Below the pieces are notes generated by a model. It ran no database searches. It saw only the letters and a program-made list of their open reading frames with translations, and was not told where the DNA came from. Of a stretch of 23,611 nt of DNA, positions 1 through 7,726 are shown piece after piece. The position numbers and the translations under genes were made by a program. Origin of the DNA: Oscillospiraceae bacterium. Its GTDB lineage: Bacteria > Bacillota > Clostridia > Oscillospirales > Oscillospiraceae. Within the stretch, counting starts at the first letter, position 1. Every line of letters starts with the position of its first letter. Location of the stretch: positions 1 through 23,611 of the forward strand of contig CAJGCI010000014.1 in assembly GCA_904501855.1 (NCBI GenBank). Reading direction: 5' to 3'.

Positions 1-95
1 CCGGCAATGAGAGCAAGGGCGTCATCATCGCAAATTATCTGACCTACTACCCGGCTCAGTTCATCATTGCCAGCAGTCTGCTGTTCATCCGCTGA
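1..95 (+). CDS. C-terminal end of an unidentified membrane protein (partial)
   Basis: An open frame enters from the left edge (first full codon at 3) and ends at TGA 93-95. It encodes about 30 residues. The last part, PAQFIIASSLLFIR, is hydrophobic and ends in a basic residue, as expected for a final transmembrane helix. A strong terminator follows 18 bases after the stop, which supports this as a real gene end. Too little is present to name the family. Confidence 0.5.
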   Translation, partial: GNESKGVIIANYLTYYPAQFIIASSLLFIR

Positions 96-113
96 GACGG
101 CGCAGCGATTCCA

Positions 114-137
114 GGCGGTCTCATGACCGCCTTTTTT
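114..137 (+). terminator. Intrinsic terminator of the partial upstream gene
   Basis: A 7-bp perfect stem, GGCGGTC/GACCGCC, with a TCAT loop is followed directly by six T. It separates the truncated membrane protein gene from the lipase gene. Confidence 0.9.
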
Positions 138-219
138 CATGCGTTTTTCGTTTGCGCGGAAAACAGGTTCTGCGGTAAGCTATAAAGAGAAAACTAAAAG
201 AAAGAGAGATCGCGTCCAA

Positions 220-1533
220 ATGACAAAATGGATCAAACGGATCATTGCCGCCGTGATCGCACTGGCAATGGCAGTGGGAGGTTTCCTCCTCTTCGGTCCG
301 AAGATTATCCGGGGATCGGATTTCCCCACGGTGTTCGTACACGGTTATACCGGCTGGGGACACTATGATATCCACAATGAGGACATCGCCTACTTCGGTC
401 TGACCACGGGAAGCCTGGAAGATGCCCTGAACAAGAAGGGGTATGATGTACATATGGCTTCGGTCGGTCCCCTGTCCAGCGCCTGGGACCGGGCCTGCGA
501 GCTGTATGCCCAGCTCACCGGAACACGGGTGGATTACGGTGCGGCTCATGCCAGAAAGTACGGGCATGAGCGGTACGGGGAGGACTTTTCCTCCGAACCT
601 CTGCTGGGAGACTATGAGTGGTCTTCCAGAAACAAGGTCAATCTCATCGGCCACAGCTTCGGCGGGACCACCAGCCGTCTGATGGAGGATCTTCTGGCTG
701 ACGGTGCCCCGGAGGAAGTGTCGGCATGTGAAGCGGACGGGACGGAAGTCAGCCCTCTGTTTGCCGGAGGACACGGTGACTGGGTCTTTTCTATCACGAT
801 CCTGGCCACCCCCAGCAACGGAAGCACGGCCACCCATCTGTCTTCCGGCGGCTCCTCGGCCACCTCTTCCGCAGCGGAGAACAAGAACTATCAGGCTCAT
901 CTGGGGCATTTCGGAATCCAGTCCGACGGACATACCAGCGAATCCGCGGTGGCGCAGGCCATCACCGCTTCGGGCTTTTACAGTCACAACGACAACGCGC
1001 TGGCGGACATGCGCGTGGAGCGGGCTACCGACATGAATGCATCCATCGAAATGCAGCCGAACGTCTTCTATCTGTCCTATTACGGATGCCGGACGGAGGA
1101 AGATTCTGCCACCGGCAATCAGGTTCCTTCGGAGAACATGATCACCTATCTGCGGGATCTGGCCGCTGCCATGGGTCGGTTCACGGGAACGACGCCCTCC
1201 TCCTACACCGACGGGTATGGGGAATATGCCGTTACGGTACCCGTCGCACCGCAGACCATAGGTCCGGAATGGCAGGCAAATGACGGCATGGTCAATGTGT
1301 ACTCCGGTCGTGTTCCCTATCACATGGATGAGAAGGGTGAAAAGGTCTTCGATCCCAGCACCGACTATACCGACGGAATGGTGATCCTTCCCGGTCAGTG
1401 GACCGTCATGCCTGAGCTGGACTTCGATCATCTCTCTGTTATCGGAGGGATCTTCAATGAAAAAGGAGCCGATGTCCGGCTGTTCTACTACGGGATGATG
1501 GATCAGATCTGGTCCCTGAAACGGAAGAAATAA
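220..1533 (+). CDS. Lipase of the staphylococcal/Geobacillus family I.5-I.6 type, membrane-anchored or secreted
   Basis: Alpha/beta-hydrolase, 437 aa from the ATG at 220, predicted to hydrolyse ester bonds of acylglycerols outside the cytoplasm. Residues 1-25 form a basic then hydrophobic signal/anchor segment, which is why 220 was chosen over the upstream in-frame ATG at 139. Visible family features are the oxyanion HG at 41-42, the nucleophile elbow GHSFGG with Ser146, Asp355 in WQANDGMVN and His404 in DFDHLSVIG as the rest of the triad. The block GPLSSAWDRACELYAQL followed by VDYGAAHARKYGHERYG is highly characteristic of Geobacillus L1-type lipases; Asp90, His110, His116 and Asp258 align with that family's zinc ligands. 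A Gly/Ser/Ala-rich stretch at 206-220 lies in the lid region. No lipobox and no cell-wall sorting signal are seen. The gene is monocistronic, between terminators. The family assignment is strong; substrate preference (lipid or short ester) is unknown. Confidence 0.9.
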   Translation: MTKWIKRIIAAVIALAMAVGGFLLFGPKIIRGSDFPTVFVHGYTGWGHYDIHNEDIAYFGLTTGSLEDALNKKGYDVHMASVGPLSSAWDRACELYAQLTGTRVDYGAAHARKYGHERYGEDFSSEPLLGDYEWSSRNKVNLIGHSFGGTTSRLMEDLLADGAPEEVSACEADGTEVSPLFAGGHGDWVFSITILATPSNGSTATHLSSGGSSATSSAAENKNYQAHLGHFGIQSDGHTSESAVAQAITASGFYSHNDNALADMRVERATDMNASIEMQPNVFYLSYYGCRTEEDSATGNQVPSENMITYLRDLAAAMGRFTGTTPSSYTDGYGEYAVTVPVAPQTIGPEWQANDGMVNVYSGRVPYHMDEKGEKVFDPSTDYTDGMVILPGQWTVMPELDFDHLSVIGGIFNEKGADVRLFYYGMMDQIWSLKRKK

Positions 1534-1552
1534 CCGCCATCAAAAACAACAG

Positions 1553-1595
1553 ACCGCGAACTGACGATTACATCAGTTCGCGGTTTTCTTTTTCC
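1553..1595. terminator. Shared terminator between convergent lipase and guaA genes
   Basis: A 12-bp perfect stem, ACCGCGAACTGA/TCAGTTCGCGGT (1553-1564 and 1573-1584), has an 8-base loop. On the plus strand it is followed by TTTCTTTTTC. A run of A on its left side (1542-1546) could serve the minus-strand gene as well. Confidence 0.85.
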
Positions 1596-1604
1596 GATAC
1601 CGGA

Positions 1605-2585
1605 TTATTCGTACTCAATGGTTCCAGTGGGCTTCGGGGTCAGATCGTAGAGGACACGGTTGACTCCCGGCACTTCGCTGGTGATTCGTGCAGTGATATG
1701 CTGCAGCAGGGCGAAGGGAACATCTTCCACCGTCGCGGTCATGGCGTCTCTTGTGTTGACGGCACGGATGATGACGGGCCACTCAAAGGAGCGCTTGTCA
1801 TCCCGGACACCGGTGGATTTGAAATCGGGAACGACGGTAAAGTACTGCCACACCTTTCCTTCCAGGCCGTTCTTGGCAAACTCTTCGCGGAGGATCGCGT
1901 CGGATTCACGGACAGCTTCCAGACGGTCGCGGGTAATGGCGCCGGGACAGCGGACGCCCAGTCCGGGTCCCGGGAAGGGCTGACGATAAACCATGCCGTC
2001 GGGCAAACCCAGTTCCTTGCCTACGACACGGACTTCATCTTTAAAGAGGAATTTGATAGGCTCGACAAGTTCAAAGGTGAGGTCTTCCGGCAGTCCGCCC
2101 ACATTGTGGTGTGCCTTGACCACGCCGCTCTCCAGAATGTCCGGGTAGATGGTTCCCTGTGCCAGGAATCGGATATCATCCAGCTTTCTTGCCTCTTCCT
2201 CGAACACGCGGATAAATTCGCCGCCGATGACTTTTCTCTTCTGTTCGGGATCGGTCACTCCGGCCAGCTTGTCCAGGAACCGGTCGGTAGCATCCACGTA
2301 AACAAGGTTGGCGTTCATCTGGTTACGGAACACCTCAATGACCTGTTCGGGCTCTCCCTTGCGCAGCAATCCGTGATTGACGTGCACACAGGTGAGCTGC
2401 TTGCCCACTGCCTTGATCAACATGGCAGCCACGACAGAAGAATCGACGCCGCCGGACAGTGCCAGCAGCACCTTTCCGTCACCGATCTGCTCCTTCAAAG
2501 CCTTGATCTGTTCGTCGATGAACTGCTGTGCCAGTTCCGAGGTCGTGATCCGTTCCATGCTTTCGGGACGTTTGTTGTCAGCCAT
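1605..2585 (-). CDS. guaA: GMP synthase ATP-pyrophosphatase subunit (stand-alone GuaA C-terminal part)
   Basis: Converts XMP to GMP using ATP and ammonia in de novo guanine nucleotide synthesis. The 326-aa protein has the PP-loop SGGVDSS at 44-50, the N-type ATP-pyrophosphatase core, and the GuaA dimerisation domain ending KPTGTIEYE, close to the classical KPPATIEWE tail. The usual N-terminal class I glutamine amidotransferase (about 190 residues with a catalytic Cys) is absent, and sequence upstream is non-coding, so this is not a truncation at the window edge. It resembles the two-subunit archaeal arrangement (GuaAb), and a separate glutaminase would be expected elsewhere. The start is Met at 2585: GGAGG lies 8 bases upstream, while the in-frame ATG at 2600 overlaps that ribosome binding site. 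Divergent from the AEC transporter gene. Confidence 0.93.
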   Translation of the reverse strand: MADNKRPESMERITTSELAQQFIDEQIKALKEQIGDGKVLLALSGGVDSSVVAAMLIKAVGKQLTCVHVNHGLLRKGEPEQVIEVFRNQMNANLVYVDATDRFLDKLAGVTDPEQKRKVIGGEFIRVFEEEARKLDDIRFLAQGTIYPDILESGVVKAHHNVGGLPEDLTFELVEPIKFLFKDEVRVVGKELGLPDGMVYRQPFPGPGLGVRCPGAITRDRLEAVRESDAILREEFAKNGLEGKVWQYFTVVPDFKSTGVRDDKRSFEWPVIIRAVNTRDAMTATVEDVPFALLQHITARITSEVPGVNRVLYDLTPKPTGTIEYE

Positions 2586-2736
2586 TTGCAAATCCTCCAT
2601 TCGTAATCAATATCAACAGTTTTTTTAATTTTATCATTTCTCCCCCCTTCTTAGTAGTAGATAACGGGAAAAATAATCCCCAAAATTTCCGGTTGGAAGA
2701 GGAATACTTTTGTGATGCTTGCGTGGATGCGGCACC

Positions 2737-2765
2737 TTTTCGGAAGCTTGAAAGTGTTGTATACT
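2737..2765 (+). promoter_or_regulatory. Possible sigma-A promoter of the AEC transporter gene
   Basis: The -10 TATACT (2760-2765) is good. The best -35 at 17 bp, TTTTCG (2737-2742), is weak. The gene's ribosome binding site GAGAGG follows at 2782-2787. Confidence 0.4.
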
Positions 2766-2795
2766 GGGTCTAATTTGTGAAGAGAGGCCTGAACG

Positions 2796-3731
2796 ATGGA
2801 ATTATCCCTGGCTTTAATGTCCAATATCGCCGTCATGCTCATCTGGGTGCTGGTGGGCTATCTTGCGGTAAAGCTCTCCGTTTTAAAAACGGAGGACAGC
2901 CGACTGCTGTCCAGCCTTACCATCTATGTCTTCTGCCCCAGCATGATCCTCATGGCGTTTCAGATCGATCTGACTCCGGAACGTCTGCACGGTTTCCTCT
3001 ATGCCATGGCGTTTGTTTTCGTGATCTATTTCGTATGGATCTTGATCACTCAGCTGATCAAGAAGCCTCTGTCTCTGGATCCCGTGGACACCACTTCCCT
3101 GGTGTACTCCAACGTAGGCAATCTGGTCATTCCCCTTGTCAGCATGACACTGGGCGAAGAGATGACCTTCTATGCAGCTGCGATCCAGGTGCCCTTCAAC
3201 CTCCTGTTCTGGACCCACGGAAACTCCATCCTTCAGGAACGGGCAGGTGTTAACTGGGAAAAGCTTCTGAAAAACATCAATCTTATTGCCGTGTTTTTAG
3301 GTCTGATTCTGCTGGCTCTTCAGATCCGGGTCCCGGAAATTATGAAAAAAACGCTCAACGGTCTGTCCGCCTGTGTGGCGCCGTGTTCCATGATGTCCGT
3401 TGGTCTCGTCCTTGCCGGCACTTCCGTGAAAAACATTTTCACCTGCAAAAAAGCATACGGCATCCTGTTGGGACGGCTCATAGTCTTCCCGCTCATCGCT
3501 CTGGGGATCCTCTGGTGCAGCGGTCTTCTGAAGCATCACCCGGAACTTACCGGCATCCTCCTGATCTCCTTCATGTCTCTGGCGGCACCCACTGCTTCCA
3601 ATGTGGCACAGATGGCAGTGATCTATGATCAGAGGACTACGGAAGCCAGCATTTACAACATTCTCAGCCTATTCTTCTGCGTTCTTACCATCCCGATTAT
3701 CATCTGGATGTATCAGACGCTGTTTATGTAA
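2796..3731 (+). CDS. AEC-family (auxin efflux carrier) membrane transporter
   Basis: A 311-aa integral membrane protein with about ten hydrophobic segments in the 5+5 arrangement typical of the AEC (PF03547) family, which exports or exchanges small organic anions such as malate or malonate. The N-terminal half carries VYSNVGNLVIPLV, the conserved helix-break region with Asn/Gly/Pro. The C-terminal half has SLAAPTASNVAQMA, the matching Pro/Asn-containing crossover. Length is normal for the family (300-320 aa). The start is set by GAGAGG 8 bases upstream. It is monocistronic, divergent from guaA and convergent with the MATE gene. The substrate cannot be read from sequence. Confidence 0.88.
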   Translation: MELSLALMSNIAVMLIWVLVGYLAVKLSVLKTEDSRLLSSLTIYVFCPSMILMAFQIDLTPERLHGFLYAMAFVFVIYFVWILITQLIKKPLSLDPVDTTSLVYSNVGNLVIPLVSMTLGEEMTFYAAAIQVPFNLLFWTHGNSILQERAGVNWEKLLKNINLIAVFLGLILLALQIRVPEIMKKTLNGLSACVAPCSMMSVGLVLAGTSVKNIFTCKKAYGILLGRLIVFPLIALGILWCSGLLKHHPELTGILLISFMSLAAPTASNVAQMAVIYDQRTTEASIYNILSLFFCVLTIPIIIWMYQTLFM

Positions 3732-3744
3732 CAGTGGAAACAAC

Positions 3745-3777
3745 AAAAGCCTTCGGTTCCGGGAACCGAAGGCTTTT
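3745..3777. terminator. Bidirectional terminator between AEC and MATE genes
   Basis: A 16-bp perfect inverted repeat runs AAAAGCCTTCGGTTCC/GGAACCGAAGGCTTTT. It has an A-run on one side and a T-run on the other, so it serves both convergent genes. Confidence 0.9.
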
Positions 3778-3794
3778 CATTATCTGTTCGAATA

Positions 3795-5150
3795 CTAGAT
3801 AGATCGTTCTACATCCTGCATGGTCCTGCGGTATAAAAACCATGCCAGAATCACGCTGATTACTTCCGTCACGGGGACCGCAACCCAAAGTACGCTGAGG
3901 TGATGGAACACGACTGAGAGGATCGCAAAAGCCGCCACGATCACTACAAACTGGCGAATGACATTCAGCAGAAGCGTATCCATGGGATGGCGCAACGCCT
4001 GCATGGATGCAGATGCGATGATGCTCAATGCTCCCAGCGGCAGAGAGATGCAGACGATGCGGATTGCCGGGATTCCGATGGACAGCATCGCTTCCGATGC
4101 GCTGAACAGATGCAGAACCCCACTCGGAAACAGTTCCAGAAGGATCATTTCGGTTACCGTAAAGATCAGCACCCACCGAAACGCCAGCCGGGCGGTCTCG
4201 TGGATCCGGTCCGGCCGTTTATTACCCAGATTATAGGACAGGATGGGGATCATGCCGTTGTTCATGCCAAAAACAGGCATGTATGCGAAATTTTGAAGCC
4301 GGATCCAGATCCCATACACTGCCGTGGCAGTGGTGCTGTACACCAGCAGAATCTGATTGACCACAAACGTGGTGGCGGAGTGAAGCCCGATGGTGATCAT
4401 GCTTGGAAGTCCTGTCTTCAGGATCTCCCTGCATTCCAGTGCCGGCCGCATCCGGTGAATATCAAAATGAATCGATCGATTGATTTTCCGGTTCAGCCAG
4501 GCAGCCAGCACCGTGGCAAGAAGCTGTCCCATAACGGTGGCTGTTGCCGCACCGGCGATGCCCATATGGGGAAACGGGCCCAGCCCGAAAATCAGGAGAG
4601 GATCAAAAACGATATTGAACAACGCTCCGGCGCCCTGACAATACATGGCGTGACGGGCATATCCGGAGGCCACCAGCATCTTTTCGAAATACTGCCCGAA
4701 CAGGACTCCGGCAGAAAGGCACATGACAATAGTCAGATAGATCGTGCCTCCCTGTACGATCTCCATAACATCCGTCTGCATTCGGTAGAAGGCAGATGGA
4801 AGAACTACTCCAAGGACCAGAAAGATCAGTGCGGCCGCTCCGTTCAGGAAGATTCCGGAATTGGCTACCTGATTGGCGGTGCGTTTGTCTCCCTGCCCCA
4901 GATATCGGGGAACAAGGGCGGTAATACCTGCAGCGATTCCAACTCCGATGGCATTGACGATCTGCTGGATAGGAAAAGCCAGCGACACTGCGGTCAGTGC
5001 ATTTTCCGACAGCATGGCCACAAACATGGAGTCGATAATATTGTACATCGCCTGAATGAAGAAGGAGATCATCATGGGGATGGACATGGATGCCAGCAGT
5101 CTGCCGCACGGCATGGTCCCAAGTTTGTTTTCATTGTGGGGTTCCACCAT
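3795..5150 (-). CDS. MATE-family multidrug/cation antiporter
   Basis: A 451-aa protein with about twelve transmembrane segments. The N-terminal region (SIPMMISFFIQAMYNIIDSM) and the AFPIQQIVNAIGVGIAAG segment are typical of the MATE (MatE, PF01554) family, closest in style to the MepA/DinF group of Bacillota. These are Na+- or H+-coupled exporters of cationic drugs or metabolites in the cytoplasmic membrane. The two MatE repeats span roughly 20-180 and 245-405. The start at 5150 follows AAGGAGGAGAG at suitable spacing. It shares a terminator with the AEC gene and is divergent from mutY. The substrate is unknown. Confidence 0.9.
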   Translation of the reverse strand: MVEPHNENKLGTMPCGRLLASMSIPMMISFFIQAMYNIIDSMFVAMLSENALTAVSLAFPIQQIVNAIGVGIAAGITALVPRYLGQGDKRTANQVANSGIFLNGAAALIFLVLGVVLPSAFYRMQTDVMEIVQGGTIYLTIVMCLSAGVLFGQYFEKMLVASGYARHAMYCQGAGALFNIVFDPLLIFGLGPFPHMGIAGAATATVMGQLLATVLAAWLNRKINRSIHFDIHRMRPALECREILKTGLPSMITIGLHSATTFVVNQILLVYSTTATAVYGIWIRLQNFAYMPVFGMNNGMIPILSYNLGNKRPDRIHETARLAFRWVLIFTVTEMILLELFPSGVLHLFSASEAMLSIGIPAIRIVCISLPLGALSIIASASMQALRHPMDTLLLNVIRQFVVIVAAFAILSVVFHHLSVLWVAVPVTEVISVILAWFLYRRTMQDVERSI

Positions 5151-5188
5151 ATTCTCTCCTCCTTTTCAAAAGCGTTATGTTCTCTATT

Positions 5189-5217
5189 ATTATGGCAACA
5201 TTTTGGCTTCAGAGCAA
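5189..5217 (-). promoter_or_regulatory. Promoter of the MATE gene
   Basis: On the minus strand TTGCTC (5217-5212), a 17-bp spacer and CATAAT (5194-5189) fit sigma-A consensus. The MATE ATG is about 40 bases downstream. Confidence 0.5.
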
Positions 5218-5251
5218 GAAAAAAGACCTGTGTCTGTTTCTCGGACTGCTC

Positions 5252-5280
5252 TTCCCATCCTCTTTTCAATACGGTATAAT
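5252..5280 (+). promoter_or_regulatory. Promoter of mutY
   Basis: A perfect -10, TATAAT (5275-5280), is preceded at 17 bp by a weak -35, TTCCCA. It lies 31 bases before the mutY start. Confidence 0.5.
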
Positions 5281-5311
5281 GACTCCATTCCATTGAAAAG
5301 AGAATGGTTCC

Positions 5312-6391
5312 ATGAATCAAGTCCCATTACAATTGGATACGGAGCTTCTGCTCCAGTGGTACGACACCAGACGGCGCATCCTCCCCTGGCGGGAGGATCC
5401 CACACCCTATCACGTGTGGATCTCGGAGATCATGCTGCAACAGACACGGGTAGATGCCGTAATCCCCTATTATGAGCGTTTTCTGGCCGCACTGCCGGAC
5501 GTGAAAGCCCTGGCGGAGGCGGAAGAGGAAGTCTGCCTGAAGCTGTGGGAAGGGCTGGGCTACTACAGCCGGGTCCGTAACATGCACAAGGCAGCCCGTC
5601 AGGTTATGGATGACTACGGCGGACGGATTCCCAACACTTCCAAGGAGCTGCAGAATCTGGCAGGGATCGGCCGGTATACATCGGAGGCCATCGCCTCCAT
5701 TGCCTTCGGAGAAGCGGTACCTTCTGTGGACGGGAACCTTCTCCGGGTCTATGCCCGTCGCACGGAATACGATGGGAACATCAAATCACCTCAGGCACTA
5801 AGAGATGCCGAAGCGTTTTATTCCGAACGGATCTCCCGTGACCGCCCTGGAGACTATAATCAGGCCGTCATGGATCTTGGCGCTACGGTCTGTCTTCCCA
5901 ACGGGGATCCTCTGTGTGGACAGTGCCCGTGGAACCGTGTATGTCAGGCGCATTCCGCCGGGACAGAACTGTGTTATCCTGTGGCTCCACCCAAAAAAGC
6001 ACGTACGGTGAGTCAGCACACGGCAGTTCTTCTCCGCTTCAGCGATCTGGTCCTGCTGGAACATCGTCCGGAGGAAGGACTGCTCTCGGGACTTCCCGGC
6101 TTTCCCATGCTGGACGGTCATTGGACGGAAGAGAAACTGCGCACCGCACTCCCCTCCGCAGCGTCCGGACTTCAGATCCGCACTCAGAAATCCTACCGCC
6201 ATATCTTTTCCCACCGAGAGTGGGAGATACAGGTGATGGAGATCCTCTGCAATAGCCGTAAAGAATTTGATACTGCCGCTTCAGCACTGTTTTCCGGTAT
6301 CCGAACCATGACGGCGGATGTTGCAGAAATCCGTGACCGGTACTCCATACCGACTGCGTTCCGTCCCTGCATTCAATATCTGCATGAATAA
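5312..6391 (+). CDS. mutY: A/G-specific adenine DNA glycosylase MutY
   Basis: Removes adenine mispaired with 8-oxoguanine in base-excision repair. The 359-aa length is normal. Visible are ISEIMLQQTRV with catalytic Glu39, the helix-hairpin-helix LAGIGRYTSEAIA (116-128), catalytic Asp140 in VPSVDGN, and a [4Fe-4S] cluster loop with Cys194, 202, 205 and 211. The first cluster spacing is C-X7-C, one residue longer than the E. coli C-X6-C. Residues from about 225 form the C-terminal NUDIX-like domain that reads 8-oxoG. The start follows a GAAAAGAGAA purine stretch. The stop abuts a terminator shared with the convergent phosphorylase gene. Confidence 0.95.
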   Translation: MNQVPLQLDTELLLQWYDTRRRILPWREDPTPYHVWISEIMLQQTRVDAVIPYYERFLAALPDVKALAEAEEEVCLKLWEGLGYYSRVRNMHKAARQVMDDYGGRIPNTSKELQNLAGIGRYTSEAIASIAFGEAVPSVDGNLLRVYARRTEYDGNIKSPQALRDAEAFYSERISRDRPGDYNQAVMDLGATVCLPNGDPLCGQCPWNRVCQAHSAGTELCYPVAPPKKARTVSQHTAVLLRFSDLVLLEHRPEEGLLSGLPGFPMLDGHWTEEKLRTALPSAASGLQIRTQKSYRHIFSHREWEIQVMEILCNSRKEFDTAASALFSGIRTMTADVAEIRDRYSIPTAFRPCIQYLHE

Positions 6392-6428
6392 CAGAAGCCT
6401 TCCGATTTTCGGAAGGCTTCTGCTGTTT
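6392..6428. terminator. Terminator between mutY and the phosphorylase gene
   Basis: A 13-bp perfect stem, CAGAAGCCTTCCG/CGGAAGGCTTCTG, with a 5-base loop starts one base after the mutY stop. It is followed by CTGTTTTTG on the plus strand. The minus-strand T content is weaker. Confidence 0.8.
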
Positions 6429-6431
6429 TTG

Positions 6432-7253
6432 TTACATTTTCCGGATACAGGCTCTAAGCAGTGAGGAGAATTTTCCACTGGCGGCTTTTGCTGCATCCAA
6501 TACTTCTTTCTCGCTGAGCGGCTGATCCAGAATTCCGGCTGCCATGTTGCTCAACAGCGTAAATCCCAACACCTGCAACCCGCAGTGGGATGCAGTGATG
6601 GCCTCAGGAACGGTACTCATCCCGGCTGCATCTCCACCCAGAACAGAAGCTGCCCGAATTTCTGCCGGCGTTTCATACTGCGGTCCCGGGAAGTAAAAGT
6701 ATACGCCTTTTCGAAGTCCGATTCCAAGCTCTTCTGCCGTTTGGCAGGCAATCTCCTGAAGTTCCTTTGTGTAGATATGGGAAGAGTCCGGGAAGCGGCA
6801 ACCGAACTCATCGATATTCTCTCCCCGAAGCGGAGAATCCAGGAAAAACTTGATATGATCGGTAATGAGCATCAGTTCTCCGGCATGCCAGTCACGATTG
6901 ATGCATCCGGCAGCATTAGTGAGAATCACCTTTTCGCATCCCAGAAGCCGCAGCACCCGGATGGCCCAGGCAACTTCCTGCAGGGAGTATCCCTCATAAT
7001 AATGGAACCGTCCCTGCATGGCCGCGACATTTTTCCCTTCCAGCTTGCCAAACACCAGCTGGCCCTTGTGTCCCGGTGCCGTGGAAACGGGAAAATGTGG
7101 GATCTCATGATACGGAACGATTACCGGTTCCTCCACTTCATCGCCCACGTATCCCAGGCCGCTGCCCAGTACCAGTGCGATCTCCAGCTGGAAGGAGCCG
7201 ATCTTCTCCTTGATGAACTCAGCACTCTCCATATATTCTTCAATGGTCGCCAT
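6432..7253 (-). CDS. punA: Purine nucleoside phosphorylase, trimeric (PNP class I of the PNP/MTAP family)
   Basis: Phosphorolyses purine (deoxy)nucleosides to base plus (deoxy)ribose-1-phosphate for purine salvage. The 273-aa length fits. Family motifs are the phosphate loop LGSGLG (29-34), PGHKG with His62, MQGRFHYYEGYS with Arg82, the base-binding Glu194 in GPQYETPAEIR, MSTVPE (212-217), and Asn236 in LLSNMAAG. The Glu/Asn pair favours 6-oxopurines (inosine, guanosine) over adenosine. The start at 7253 follows AAGGAGGG with a 6-base gap. Monocistronic, with its own promoter, divergent from the ferredoxin gene. Product certain; the symbol is by analogy (pupG in Bacillus). Confidence 0.93.
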   Translation of the reverse strand: MATIEEYMESAEFIKEKIGSFQLEIALVLGSGLGYVGDEVEEPVIVPYHEIPHFPVSTAPGHKGQLVFGKLEGKNVAAMQGRFHYYEGYSLQEVAWAIRVLRLLGCEKVILTNAAGCINRDWHAGELMLITDHIKFFLDSPLRGENIDEFGCRFPDSSHIYTKELQEIACQTAEELGIGLRKGVYFYFPGPQYETPAEIRAASVLGGDAAGMSTVPEAITASHCGLQVLGFTLLSNMAAGILDQPLSEKEVLDAAKAASGKFSSLLRACIRKM

Positions 7254-7290
7254 GGCGAACCCTCCTTATGATTTCCATTTTTCTGATTTC

Positions 7291-7319
7291 ATTATAATTA
7301 TCCCATAAGCTTTTTTCCA
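7291..7319 (-). promoter_or_regulatory. Promoter of the purine nucleoside phosphorylase gene
   Basis: On the minus strand TGGAAA (7319-7314), a 17-bp spacer and a perfect TATAAT (7296-7291) precede the gene by about 38 bases. No purine riboswitch-like aptamer is seen in the short leader. Confidence 0.55.
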
Positions 7320-7337
7320 TACCCATGCATCTTCTCA

Positions 7338-7366
7338 TTGTGAATTCGTCTTCCGGACGCTATAAT
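7338..7366 (+). promoter_or_regulatory. Promoter of the ferredoxin gene
   Basis: TTGTGA (7338-7343), a 17-bp spacer and a perfect TATAAT (7361-7366) lie 35 bases before the start codon. Confidence 0.6.
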
Positions 7367-7401
7367 GCATAGTCAGAAAGACAAAAAAGCGAGGAACGAT
7401 C

Positions 7402-7674
7402 ATGGCACTTTTCAGGAAACGGCCTTCCGAAACTCCCTCCGTTCCGGCACAGCCGGAATCCGAGGAGAAGACTTACGGCAGCAAGATGCCCGTGGTAGAT
7501 GTCAATGCCTGCAATGTATGCAGAGCCTGTGTCTACCTGTGCAGGAATGAAGTGTTTGACAAGAGCTATCACCGAAGCAATCCCGTCGTCATCCACGAGG
7601 ATCGATGCGAGGACGGATGCACCCTGTGTGCCGACCGGTGCCGGCCCCACGCCATTTCCTTCCAGGACCGATAA
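7402..7674 (+). CDS. Small 2x[4Fe-4S] ferredoxin-type protein
   Basis: A 90-aa cytoplasmic electron carrier. Cluster one is C37-X2-C40-X2-C43-X3-C47 and is followed by Arg, not the usual Pro. Cluster two is C69-X3-C73-X2-C76-X3-C80, with an extra residue after the first Cys. About 30 residues before the first cluster are polar and Pro/Glu-rich (RKRPSETPSVPAQPESEEK) and not part of a standard bacterial ferredoxin; they may be a flexible linker or docking tail. No transmembrane segment. GAGGAA is upstream of the ATG. It is monocistronic with its own promoter and terminator. Partner unknown; a single-gene ferredoxin could feed the many ferredoxin-dependent enzymes of an anaerobe. Confidence 0.85.
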   Translation: MALFRKRPSETPSVPAQPESEEKTYGSKMPVVDVNACNVCRACVYLCRNEVFDKSYHRSNPVVIHEDRCEDGCTLCADRCRPHAISFQDR

Positions 7675-7716
7675 AAAGGCGTTTCCCCGGTTTCAAAACC
7701 GGGGAAACGCCTTTTT
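7673..7716. terminator. Bidirectional terminator between ferredoxin and repeat-protein genes
   Basis: A 21-bp perfect inverted repeat (7673-7693 and 7696-7716) with core GGCGTTTCCCCGGTTT and five A/T at each end. It begins inside the ferredoxin TAA stop codon and serves the convergent gene as well. Confidence 0.93.
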
Positions 7717-7726
7717 ATGCGTAAAT

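Noticed and set aside
121..1431. 436-codon minus-strand frame opposite the lipase
   Set aside because: Antisense to a gene with a full catalytic triad. Low-complexity His/Gly/Arg composition; no plausible start site.
3987..5279. 430-codon plus-strand frame opposite the MATE gene
   Set aside because: Rich in His, Gln and Asp with no hydrophobic core; an antisense shadow of a membrane protein gene.
6432..7330. Purine riboswitch in front of the phosphorylase gene (also considered for guaA)
   Set aside because: The predicted leaders are short and lack the conserved junction sequences and kissing loops of the purine aptamer.
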